Assembly (NCBI GenBank): GCA_021836125.1
Contig: JAKBJF010000006.1
Coordinates: forward strand, 1 to 41,701
Direction of reading: 5' to 3'
Length of the DNA: 41,701 nucleotides
Source of the DNA: Nanobdellota archaeon
GTDB lineage: Archaea; Nanobdellota; Nanobdellia; Parvarchaeales; Parvarchaeaceae
Made by a program: the position numbers and the translations under genes. The notes beneath the pieces are model-generated. The model was given only the letters and a program-made list of their open reading frames with translations. It did not search any database and was not told where the DNA came from. This document shows positions 7,779 to 15,417 of the stretch, piece after piece. Within the stretch, counting starts at the first letter, position 1, and every line of letters begins with the position of its first letter.

Positions 7779-8618
7779 TTATGTAAGGTCCACACATCTT
7801 GGAGAAGGAGGTATGGCGTTCTTATGCGCATTTTTATTAATCATAAATTTTATTCTTTCAATCAGTTCTTTCTCCACTTTTAACTTTTCTGCCAATTTCG
7901 CAGGCGTAAATTTGGATTTTTTATTGTTAAGGCAAGATAAGACCATGTCCAGCGTAGCGTAATCGACATTTAATTCGTTCTCGGCGGTGTGTCCTGCCCA
8001 AAGCCGGGGCGAAGGCGGTTTTTCCGCTATTTCCTTGAACACTGGAAGATTATCCTTTTCAGCTATGTGCATAAGAAGCCCGCGTACCTGGGTCTTGTAA
8101 AGATATTCCGGCACGTTTATATCAACGCCCCCGTCTCCGTATTTTGTAAAATAACCGAGTATGTTTTCGCTTCTGTCATCTGTTCCAACGACCAGGGATC
8201 CTGCCTTATTTGCTTCCTTATACAACAATACCATACGTAGCCTTGCCTTTATGTTTGCGTAGGCTATCTTGTTGTCGGGTTTGCTTAGATCCGCATCCAT
8301 ATCATAGACTTGTTTAATGAGTGAAGTTATGTTTATGGTCTTCTTCCGCATTCCGAGTGACGATATCGTATTTTCCGCGTGTTCTACATCTTCTTTGGGA
8401 GTAATGTTGTCTTCAGGGAGCATAAGTCCAAGAACGTTCTGTGCACCTATTGCCTTGGACGTTATATAAGCAGTCAGTGCGGAATCGCTGCCTCCGGACA
8501 TCCCTATTACCGCCGTCTTCACTCCTGATTTGGAAAAGTATTCCTTTACCCAGTTTATTCCGTAGAAAAGTGATTTATCCCAATTAAGCTTGAGTTCTTC
8601 TGGAACTGAAAATAACAT
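7779..8618 (-). CDS. nadE: NH3-dependent NAD+ synthetase
   Basis: The 279-residue protein is a single N-type ATP pyrophosphatase domain that amidates nicotinate adenine dinucleotide to NAD+. The PP-loop SGGSDS is at 41-46, followed by the AMP/deamido-NAD binding region GTDDRSENILGYFTKYGDGGVD and the C-terminal KPPSPRLWAGHTAENEL. There is no glutaminase (nitrilase) domain, so ammonia is probably the nitrogen donor, as in many archaea. It starts 6 bp after the pncA stop, so the two are one transcription unit, with prs following. Assignment is firm. Confidence 0.96.
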   Translation of the reverse strand: MLFSVPEELKLNWDKSLFYGINWVKEYFSKSGVKTAVIGMSGGSDSALTAYITSKAIGAQNVLGLMLPEDNITPKEDVEHAENTISSLGMRKKTINITSLIKQVYDMDADLSKPDNKIAYANIKARLRMVLLYKEANKAGSLVVGTDDRSENILGYFTKYGDGGVDINVPEYLYKTQVRGLLMHIAEKDNLPVFKEIAEKPPSPRLWAGHTAENELNVDYATLDMVLSCLNNKKSKFTPAKLAEKLKVEKELIERIKFMINKNAHKNAIPPSPRCVDLT

Positions 8619-8624
8619 AAACGC

Positions 8625-9266
8625 CTACTGGACTTTAGTCGAGTCCTGTAGTTCCTTTTTCGCTTCTTCTAAACTTAGGATCTTTGCGCCGTAAAGAAAT
8701 TCAAGATTCGACAAACCTTTCTGGTTTTCCTCTTCAGTGAATGTATCCACGCCGTTTCTGACTATCTTTATCTTGTAGCCTCTAAAGAAAGCGCCTGCGG
8801 ATGTATGCATATCGCATATGTTGGTGCAAAGGCCCATTATATAGACGGTATTCACGCCCAGCTTCTTCAGAAGTTTATCGAGAGTTGTCTCGAAGAATCC
8901 GCTGTAGGTTCCCTTCTCAACGTTAAAGGCCTTAAATCCCGAAACATCAAATTTGTCATCCAAAGTTTCACCGCGCGAAAACGTCTTCATTCCTTCTGTC
9001 GGAAGCTCGGATATTATCTTGCTACCCTCTGTGCCCTGCATAGCATGGTCGTCCCATCTGCCGCCATTTCTCGTGAGTTCGTAGTCGCTGTGTATATGTG
9101 CATCACTGCAGTATACCAATGGGATATTGTTCGCTATTGCGTATTCTGTGAGTGCTTTTATGTTTCCTACGACATTGTTTGCGCGCTCGCAGTAAGCGCC
9201 CTGATTGTAACCTTTCTTGACGAAGTCATTTAACATATCCACTATCAACAATGCTGGTTTTACCAT
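8625..9266 (-). CDS. pncA: Nicotinamidase (isochorismatase-like hydrolase)
   Basis: The 213-residue protein deamidates nicotinamide to nicotinate. The Asp-Lys-Cys triad is visible: Asp10 in IVDMLNDF, Lys118 in EKGTYSGF, and Cys151 in GLCTNICDMHT. Asp55 and His57 (CSDAHIHS) fit the metal site, and HAMQGTEGSK is a family signature. I chose the ATG at 9266 because a strong AAGGAGG lies 4 bases upstream and the protein then begins with the family's MVKPALLIVD strand. An upstream ATG at 9308 and a further in-frame start at 9359 would add residues foreign to the family. It heads the pncA-nadE-prs operon. Part of the isochorismatase superfamily has other amide substrates, but the neighbours make nicotinamide convincing. 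Confidence 0.93.
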   Translation of the reverse strand: MVKPALLIVDMLNDFVKKGYNQGAYCERANNVVGNIKALTEYAIANNIPLVYCSDAHIHSDYELTRNGGRWDDHAMQGTEGSKIISELPTEGMKTFSRGETLDDKFDVSGFKAFNVEKGTYSGFFETTLDKLLKKLGVNTVYIMGLCTNICDMHTSAGAFFRGYKIKIVRNGVDTFTEEENQKGLSNLEFLYGAKILSLEEAKKELQDSTKVQ

Positions 9267-9270
9267 AACG

Positions 9271-9277
9271 CCTCCTT
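9271..9277 (-). promoter_or_regulatory. Strong Shine-Dalgarno site of pncA
   Basis: AAGGAGG on the minus strand, 4 bases before the ATG at 9266. It stands out because most genes here lack an obvious ribosome binding site. It decides the pncA start. Confidence 0.75.
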
Positions 9278-9332
9278 TTTTTCTTACTAATATTCTTTTG
9301 GCGCGCATATGATTTAATTTAAGCGTTAAAGG

Positions 9333-9394
9333 TATATAAGGCTCAAAAAATTTTAGCAAGGATAAATTTGCCTATTTTGTAAAGTTAATAAAAA
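9333..9394. promoter_or_regulatory. Divergent promoter region of pncA and pncB
   Basis: On the minus strand, CTTATATACC (about 9333-9342) lies about 70 bp before the pncA start, giving a leader that contains the Shine-Dalgarno site. On the plus strand, gttaataaaaa (about 9384-9394) lies about 28 bp before the pncB ATG, as expected for a leaderless transcript. Both halves of the salvage route could be controlled from this 150-bp region. Confidence 0.5.
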
Positions 9395-9416
9395 CCGGCT
9401 GCTTTACTCGTTTATT

Positions 9417-10847
9417 ATGGAAAAAAGAACTCCGAAATCAGATACTTTCGCAGACCGCGATATGGGGCTTTTCATGGATTACTATGAAATGACTGGCGGC
9501 AAAGCAGACTTAGACCACAATAACAAAGATATAATAACAGAAAACTATTTTTTCAGGAAGATGCCGGCGCAGCTCGGAAGTTATGTAATAACTGCTGGCT
9601 TAGAGCAGGTGATAAGATTTATAACTTCTTATAAACTGGAAAAATCCGACGGGAAGTGGCTTAAGCTGACTTCTGGAAAGGACATGAGCGATGGCTTTAT
9701 AAAATATCTTGAGAATTTCAAGTTCAAGGGAGACGTATATGCGGTACCGGAGGGGACTCCTGTCTTTCCGAACGAACCGATAATAAGCATAACCGGACCC
9801 ACTATAGACGTACAGCTGTTCGAAACCTACCTTTTGAACGTAATGAACTTTGAATCTCTTATAGCGACAAAAGCTTCGCGTGTCGTTACTGCGGCGCGTG
9901 GAAGGGGCGTGATGGAATTCGGTTCTAGACGCGCACAGGGAAGAGACGCGGCTATACTTGCCGCAAGGGCAGCGTACATTGGCGGTGCTGTAGGCAGCGC
10001 TCTCGTGCTTGCTGGCAGGGAATTTGGGATACCTTATTTAGGTACTATGCCGCATAAATTTGTACAAGAAAGACCATCTGAAATTCAAGCGTTCAGGGAG
10101 TATGCGCAGTCTTTTCCCTATAACACAGTATTATTGATAGACACTTACAACACTCTGGAAGGCGCTAAAAACGCATGTGTGATAGGAAAAGAGCTCAAGA
10201 AAAAGGGGTATGACCTCAAAGGAGTAAGAATAGACAGCGGCGATCTGCTCGTTCTAAGCAAGAAGGTCAGAGAAATATTGGATTCTGAAGGCATGACAAA
10301 TACCAAGATATTCGCAAGCAGCGATCTTGACGAGTACACGATAGACAAGTTGATAAAGGACGGCGCACCGATAGACAGCTTCGGCGTCGGTACAAGGTTG
10401 GTTACTGGCGCAAATTACAATCCTTTAACGGATAAAGGAAACGTGTCCGTACTCAACGGCGTCTACAAACTGGTCTCCGTAAGCAAAGCTGGAAAAGAGA
10501 TACCAAAAATAAAAATAAGCGATGACAAAGGGAAGACTACTCTGCCTGGGAAGAAACAGGTGTTTCGAAGAACTGAAGGCGAAAAATACATAGAAGATGT
10601 GATATGCCTACAAGACGAGAAACTTGGGAAAGGATGGGCACCGCTTTTAGTACCTATAATGAAAGCAGGGAAAATAGTGTACGACTTTCCAGACTTAAAG
10701 GAGCTAAGAAAATATTGCCTTGAGCAAGTACTCATGTTACCGGAAAGTTGTAAGGACATCCAGACTCCTGCAAATTATCCCGTAGGTATAAGCGAAAAAC
10801 TAAAGAACCTTCAGGAAAAGATGATAACTGAGTTTAGTAGTGTTTAA
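9417..10847 (+). CDS. pncB: Nicotinate phosphoribosyltransferase
   Basis: The 476-residue protein belongs to the NAPRT/NAMPT family and joins nicotinate (or nicotinamide) to PRPP. Recognisable segments are YEMTGGKADLDHNNKDIITENYFFR (ends of an N-terminal helix pair), MEFGSRRAQGRDAA, TMPHKFVQ with the conserved His, GVRIDSGDLLVLSKKVREIL, ASSDLDEYTIDKLI, and SFGVGTRLVTG for phosphate binding. It is divergent from the nicotinamidase-NAD synthetase-PRPP synthetase operon, which makes nicotinate the expected substrate. Length is within the range for archaeal members. Nicotinamide specificity cannot be excluded from sequence alone, but nicotinamidase next door argues against it. Confidence 0.94.
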   Translation: MEKRTPKSDTFADRDMGLFMDYYEMTGGKADLDHNNKDIITENYFFRKMPAQLGSYVITAGLEQVIRFITSYKLEKSDGKWLKLTSGKDMSDGFIKYLENFKFKGDVYAVPEGTPVFPNEPIISITGPTIDVQLFETYLLNVMNFESLIATKASRVVTAARGRGVMEFGSRRAQGRDAAILAARAAYIGGAVGSALVLAGREFGIPYLGTMPHKFVQERPSEIQAFREYAQSFPYNTVLLIDTYNTLEGAKNACVIGKELKKKGYDLKGVRIDSGDLLVLSKKVREILDSEGMTNTKIFASSDLDEYTIDKLIKDGAPIDSFGVGTRLVTGANYNPLTDKGNVSVLNGVYKLVSVSKAGKEIPKIKISDDKGKTTLPGKKQVFRRTEGEKYIEDVICLQDEKLGKGWAPLLVPIMKAGKIVYDFPDLKELRKYCLEQVLMLPESCKDIQTPANYPVGISEKLKNLQEKMITEFSSV

Positions 10848-11062
10848 TGGTAATAGAAACCTGTCAATTTCATTTTGAAGTGGCCTGTTTATTTTTTGAA
10901 GTTACTTACTCTTGATTTCTTAGATAAAATCCTAACATTCTAATAATGGAAAAGAAGAAGCGGTTTGGTAGGCTTCTCCTAGAAAAAGGCCAGTTGTTCT
11001 TGCAAAATCACGCATGCGATAAGTATTTATACTACTTATTCCCTATTACAAAGTAGAGAATT

Positions 11063-11827
11063 ATGACAATAGAAGACACTTTAGAAGAATCGGATCGCGC
11101 AATTGAAAATTACTTCAAGCGAAAGAAGGCTGAAACAATGGCAAAGTCACCTTACTCTCAGGGTGTTGCTGCCGGATCTAGCGAAACTGGCAACGCAAAC
11201 AAGTTTGAACACCAACTGGAAGGTCAGGAAGGCCAAGGCATTGGAGACATATACGCTAATCAGCAGCTGGCACAATTGAATGTCGCAGCTGAGCAAGGAC
11301 AGGCTAAAGTAGTCGGTGAAGAGGCCACTATAGCTGAGACGCGAAGGCTTTTATTGGAGGAAGAAGCATCCTTTATGCCTCCTTCAAAAATAGGTCCGGA
11401 TAAGAACGGCAATTATATGAGGTTGTTAGATTACAAAGTCACTCGTTTTGTAGTTGGCGGGAAAAAGCTATATCAATTAACTGCAACGTACGGAGAGCGA
11501 TTCTGGCAGTCTATGGAAGACAATAACAATGTAAGACAGATAGATAGAGACTCGCTAATCGACAACATTTATGAACATGCAAGGCGTATAGGTACTTACT
11601 TTGGAAACGGCCTGGAAAGAAACCTTCTTAACCCTGGGATTGTCGGCAAGGATTTGACACTCACAATCTACGGGTCATATAGGAGAGAACTAATAAAAGG
11701 CGCTTTCACTGGTACCCGCGCTGAACTTTATACCTCTGCAGTTTCTGAAGACAGAGTCAAGGGCATACTTGCAGCACTTGAACCAGAAAGCGTATCTGCT
11801 AGAGCAAAGGAACAGGAGGAAGGATAA
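11063..11827 (+). CDS. Hypothetical protein, Gln/Gly-rich N-terminus
   Basis: I do not recognise this 254-residue protein. The first 110 residues are polar and low in hydrophobics, rich in Gln, Gly, Ala and Glu (for example EGQEGQGIGDIYANQQLAQL), and probably flexible or helical. Residues 120-240 look globular, with aromatic positions (YMRLLDYKVTRFVVGGKKLYQL, RFWQSMED, ARRIGTYFGNGLERNL). There is no signal peptide or membrane segment. The next unrecognised gene starts 5 bases after its stop, so they form a pair. A box A-like sequence (agtatttatactact) lies about 35 bp before the ATG. Confidence 0.75.
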   Translation: MTIEDTLEESDRAIENYFKRKKAETMAKSPYSQGVAAGSSETGNANKFEHQLEGQEGQGIGDIYANQQLAQLNVAAEQGQAKVVGEEATIAETRRLLLEEEASFMPPSKIGPDKNGNYMRLLDYKVTRFVVGGKKLYQLTATYGERFWQSMEDNNNVRQIDRDSLIDNIYEHARRIGTYFGNGLERNLLNPGIVGKDLTLTIYGSYRRELIKGAFTGTRAELYTSAVSEDRVKGILAALEPESVSARAKEQEEG

Positions 11828-11832
11828 ATAAT

Positions 11833-12366
11833 ATGGGGAAAAACCAAACTGTGAGTGAGCTCGAGGAAACGCTTCGTAAAGTGCAACAGACTGCCGATGA
11901 ATCTATAAAGGAAGCGCTAGAAAAAGAAATTTATCGAAAGGCAGCATATATATTCAATAGCACCCCAGAATGCGACGGCCTTTCAGCCATAGAACGAAGA
12001 ATAGCCGGCGTCAAGTATCATAGAAGCGACTCTAGTTCTCGAGCACTTATTTTGGAAGATATAAGGATATGTTATCCGGTGGAAAATGGAAGCTTACAAA
12101 TATTTAAAGAAGTAAGAGAAAAAACTGAAATTGGACCATTAACCCGTGAAAAAACACTCTCTAAGTACTTGGTGTATAACGGTACACTGAATGAAATATC
12201 TTGCCATAAGCGGCCGCAAAGTTGCGGTGAAGCGGAAATGAACTGGCATACTGTACTGGATGGGGAATACATGCGTTTGCGTAAAGCAGAAGCTGACAAA
12301 GTCCGTGCTACAGAAATAACGGCCTTGAATCAGAAAATAAATTCTTTGACGCAAAACTTTAGCTAG
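11833..12366 (+). CDS. Hypothetical protein
   Basis: I do not recognise this 177-residue protein. It is highly charged, with helical ends (VSELEETLRKVQQTADESIKE at the start, KAEADKVRATEITALNQKI at the end) and a middle part with several Cys and Tyr residues (ECDG, ICYP, ISCHKRPQSCGE). The Cys/His cluster near residues 120-135 could bind metal or be incidental. No membrane segment. Start ATG is 5 bases after the previous stop, so it is probably co-transcribed and may work with that gene. Confidence 0.7.
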   Translation: MGKNQTVSELEETLRKVQQTADESIKEALEKEIYRKAAYIFNSTPECDGLSAIERRIAGVKYHRSDSSSRALILEDIRICYPVENGSLQIFKEVREKTEIGPLTREKTLSKYLVYNGTLNEISCHKRPQSCGEAEMNWHTVLDGEYMRLRKAEADKVRATEITALNQKINSLTQNFS

Positions 12367-12421
12367 TTATCTAAAAACTGGTGAGTCTGCATGTATGCTA
12401 CGATAAGTTAGGGGATATTGT

Positions 12422-13576
12422 TCAACTGCGTTCGTTTATCCATTTGGCTATTTTTGGCCATGCGATTCTAAGTGTTTTTGAGCCCATGAACAGCCCGATG
12501 TGGCCGCTTTCTACGGTCATCTTTTTTATTTCTTTTTTGTCTGTGCCAAGAACGTTGGCCGCATTTAAAACCTGTTCTGGTGGAGTTATATCGTCGCTTT
12601 TGCCGCCAAGCAAAAACACGGGGCATGAGATGTCATGCAAGTCGAGTCTTCTTCCAAGCCCGATAAAATCTCCCTTGAACAGTTTGTTGTACCTGAATAA
12701 GTCGGACACGGCCTGCAGATAAAATCTACCGGGTAAATCTATTGTATGTTCGTACCATCTTTCGAAGCTTTCAAAACGTTTAATGTACGCATCATCGTCT
12801 ACGTGTAAATAAAGATCGGCGTATTTCTCAAGATAGTGCTTATACGGGTGCATGGATTTAAAACCGTTTAGTATATAATCGCCGCGCATCAGCCCTCCAT
12901 TTATACTAACCAACTCATCAAAGAAATATTGCGGATATGTGTGGGCGAATTTCTTTATTGCGCCCTGTCCTGCGTCGGTATCGATTGGCGCACCTGCCAG
13001 AACCAGCGTATTCACCTTTTTTGGAAACTTGGCAGCGTACATTGCAGATAACCAGCCTCCCTGACACAGCCCTATGAGGTTCACGAATCCGCCAAGTTCG
13101 TTTACTGCCTTGTTTAAATCAGAGAGATAATTGTCTATAGAATAATCCTTCATCACATTAGTGGCGCTCTTCCAGTCGGTTACTGCCAATGTCCCGACGC
13201 GGTCTTTTATCAGTTCAGCGACGAGACTTTGTTCTTTTCTAAGATCTACGATTGTAGAAGTATGGCCCGCATATGGCGCGACTATAAGCGTCGGTATCTG
13301 ACTATGTTCAGCGCCAAACAGCCTTAACTGCATCGTCGGGGTATCTAATATCGTGCGGTTTCTGGTGCTCCAATACGGCTTTTCTTTTTTAAATTCGGTT
13401 TTGTATATTTCATTAAGAAATTTGGTGTTTTTCTTTGTGTAATAGGAATACATGTCTGCCAATAGCCGAAAAAAAGGAGGAATTTGCCACAAATTATCGC
13501 ACCCTAAATAACCGCTGCCTTGCGGAATCGCAGCTATTTTTTTCGCGTTTCTTGTGACTAAATCATCCAACCCCAT
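12422..13576 (-). CDS. PhaC-like alpha/beta hydrolase with Cys nucleophile
   Basis: The protein (384 residues from the ATG at 13576) is an alpha/beta hydrolase resembling polyhydroxyalkanoate synthase or related acyltransferases. The nucleophile elbow is IGLCQGGW with Cys171, the lipase-box variant typical of PhaC, where Cys carries the growing acyl chain. The likely acid is Asp328 or Asp329 (GGKSDDITPP) and the base His359 (ESGHIGLFMG). The N-terminal 80 residues (LWQIPPFFRLLADMYSYY) are also PhaC/DUF3141-like. An in-frame TTG lies 4 codons upstream. No phasin or phaE/phaR partner and no ketothiolase are nearby, so polymer synthesis is unsupported. A depolymerase, esterase or other acyltransferase is possible. 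It follows the NAD-kinase-like gene by about 70 bp. Confidence 0.8.
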   Translation of the reverse strand: MGLDDLVTRNAKKIAAIPQGSGYLGCDNLWQIPPFFRLLADMYSYYTKKNTKFLNEIYKTEFKKEKPYWSTRNRTILDTPTMQLRLFGAEHSQIPTLIVAPYAGHTSTIVDLRKEQSLVAELIKDRVGTLAVTDWKSATNVMKDYSIDNYLSDLNKAVNELGGFVNLIGLCQGGWLSAMYAAKFPKKVNTLVLAGAPIDTDAGQGAIKKFAHTYPQYFFDELVSINGGLMRGDYILNGFKSMHPYKHYLEKYADLYLHVDDDAYIKRFESFERWYEHTIDLPGRFYLQAVSDLFRYNKLFKGDFIGLGRRLDLHDISCPVFLLGGKSDDITPPEQVLNAANVLGTDKKEIKKMTVESGHIGLFMGSKTLRIAWPKIAKWINERS

Positions 13577-13645
13577 AAGTGGATACAATATTATACGTTA
13601 CCTTTGTTTATTAACTTGAGATAAAAATTATCAAATTTTTGTGCG

Positions 13646-14695
13646 TTAGACGGATTTTAGATAATATATCGTGTACCTTGCGTCCCTAAGCGAGGTCTGA
13701 GTTTCTATCACGCCGTGATCCGTTAGGTACTTGAGTGCAGATCTTACAGTTCTTGGAGGAAGAGATGTTACTTTTATGATCTCCTTTTGAGTCATGTTGC
13801 CTTCATATTGGAGCATACGCGCTATAAATTTTGCTGACGGTGGCGCAGTTTTGGAGACTTCAATACTTGTGTTTGTACGAAGTTTTAATTTGTTCATTAT
13901 GTCTTTTGTCAGACCCGGAACGCGCACAAAATACACCGGATAAGCGGAATTAGTGGCCTGAATCTCGCCGGATTTAATATTAACCCTGAAGCGGCCGTCC
14001 AATACTGCCTCGCATCCAGAAGGGCTGGATATCGCTTTTATTTTTACGGTATCATTTTCATCGATCACTATGGGTTTGTTATTATCCAACGAACACAGGG
14101 GTGTCAAAGAAAACGCCTTCGTTTTTGACAGGATTATTGGGCCACCTGCAGATGCGCTGTACGCGGTAGATCCTGTTGGTGTAGTTATTATAAGCCCATC
14201 ACCGGTGTCCTTAAAGAGCAACCTGTCACCAACAAAAAGAGAGTACGAGCAAATTGTAGAACTTGATTTAGACACTATAACTACGTCGTTTAGAACCGGA
14301 AGTTGTTCCTTACCATCTATTATTATTTTCAGTCTTGACAGTTGTTCGCTGAAGAACTCTCCTTTGGATATCTTTTCTATCGCCAGCTCAAACTCTGATA
14401 CATTAACTTCCGAAAGGAAGTTCTTTTTGTCTAAGGACACGCTTAGGACGGGCGTCTGTTTTTCGTATAGTTCCCTGAATATCCTAAGTATATTGAAACT
14501 GTCTCCGATTGCTATTATCATGTCAACGGACATTGATCTTAAAGACGAGACCTTAAGTTTTTTTGTTTTTTTGATTGAGTGTTCTAGCACTACTTCGTTG
14601 CCGGTCTTTCTTAGCGAGTCTATTATCTGGGGTATGCGCTCGTTGACATCCTTATTCTTCGGATCAAAAGCTATACCGAACTTCATCTTCACCAT
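13646..14695 (-). CDS. NAD kinase-like protein fused to a winged-helix domain
   Basis: The 349-residue protein has two domains. Residues 1-275 have the NAD kinase fold: LNDVVI (135-140) and the NAD-binding TPTGSTAYSASAGGPI (172-187) are intact, but the GGDGT/N motif that supplies the catalytic Asp reads GDSFN (64-68) followed by the conserved ILR. Residues 285-349 look like a winged helix-turn-helix (MLQYEGNMTQKEIIKVTSLP, TVRSALKYLTDHGVIE). The start ATG overlaps the previous stop by 7 bases (TTATGGTGA). Alternatives are a functional divergent NAD kinase with a DNA-binding tail, or an NAD(P)-sensing regulator with dead kinase activity. I favour the second but cannot prove it. The NAD salvage genes lie 3-7 kb away. 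Confidence 0.82.
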   Translation of the reverse strand: MVKMKFGIAFDPKNKDVNERIPQIIDSLRKTGNEVVLEHSIKKTKKLKVSSLRSMSVDMIIAIGDSFNILRIFRELYEKQTPVLSVSLDKKNFLSEVNVSEFELAIEKISKGEFFSEQLSRLKIIIDGKEQLPVLNDVVIVSKSSSTICSYSLFVGDRLLFKDTGDGLIITTPTGSTAYSASAGGPIILSKTKAFSLTPLCSLDNNKPIVIDENDTVKIKAISSPSGCEAVLDGRFRVNIKSGEIQATNSAYPVYFVRVPGLTKDIMNKLKLRTNTSIEVSKTAPPSAKFIARMLQYEGNMTQKEIIKVTSLPPRTVRSALKYLTDHGVIETQTSLRDARYTIYYLKSV

Positions 14696-15417
14696 AAGTG
14701 GAGTTGCCGTGTCGCGATACTAACGACACAAAATCCTATGAATACTCCTAAGGTAGCATAGAATGCACCATATAAGGTAATTGGTGCTAAGACGACAGTC
14801 AAAAACAAAATCAGTAAAAGTATTCCGTACAACAAAATATTATGATAAGCAAGAAGTGCGCCTTCGAATTTGTAATACGGCAAGAAACTTACGAAATTGA
14901 ATGCTATTAAAATGAATGCGGATTGAAGCAAGAATTGAAAATCGTACTTTGTAAACGCAAAAAGGAACAGCATACTTACGGCAAGCATAGCCATCGAAGA
15001 AAAGAGGGACACTGACCATCTCTCGTGAACTTTTATCTCATCTTTCTGCAGACCTGCCAAGGTCATCGCCCTGGAAAAGGATGGTGATTCCGAAACTAGC
15101 ACCGGAAGAGGCAGACCCGTTACTGCCGTTAATAAAAGAGTTACTACCACGGAAAAAATTACGCCCTCTGGCCATATCTTCTCCTTTAGACTTATATGAA
15201 ATGCCCTGGCTATTACCGTTCGCAGCCCAAATATTGAAGCGGCGACCGCTATCGCTGAGATTGCATAATAAAATAGTTGATTCGTCGGAAAAAAGAAATA
15301 TTCTATGCCAAAAAGAAGAACCACTACGCCTAATAGATAGCCAAAGTCCCTGAATTTCACCTTGTTTTTGTACAGAAAACTCGTCAATTTGCCGACGAAA
15401 TCCTTTTTTTCATCCAT
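14689..15417 (-). CDS. Multi-pass membrane protein, possible inactive site-2 protease homologue
   Basis: The 242-residue protein has about 6-7 hydrophobic helices. Its layout resembles archaeal M50 (site-2 protease-like) membrane proteins. A segment LRTVIARAFHISLKEKIWPEG occupies the place of the HExxH helix and following region, then a LPLPVLVSES turn, KDEIKVHERWSVSLFSS, and FNFVSFLPYYKFEGALLAYHN in place of the second metal motif (normally LPxPPLDG). Neither zinc motif is intact, so if the homology is right it is catalytically dead. It starts immediately after the secreted protein gene (1 bp apart) and overlaps the NAD-kinase-like gene by 7 bases. A membrane partner for the secreted protein is plausible. 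The family call is weak; membrane location is sure. Confidence 0.7.
   Translation of the reverse strand: MDEKKDFVGKLTSFLYKNKVKFRDFGYLLGVVVLLFGIEYFFFPTNQLFYYAISAIAVAASIFGLRTVIARAFHISLKEKIWPEGVIFSVVVTLLLTAVTGLPLPVLVSESPSFSRAMTLAGLQKDEIKVHERWSVSLFSSMAMLAVSMLFLFAFTKYDFQFLLQSAFILIAFNFVSFLPYYKFEGALLAYHNILLYGILLLILFLTVVLAPITLYGAFYATLGVFIGFCVVSIATRQLHLW

Noticed and set aside
10946-11056. 36-codon plus-strand frame before the 11063 gene
   Set aside because: It overlaps the box A of the next gene, has no family features, and its basic low-complexity peptide is compatible with chance.
14070-14723. 217-codon plus-strand frame opposite the NAD-kinase-like gene
   Set aside because: It is the antisense shadow of a gene with clear family motifs; the translation shows no domain.
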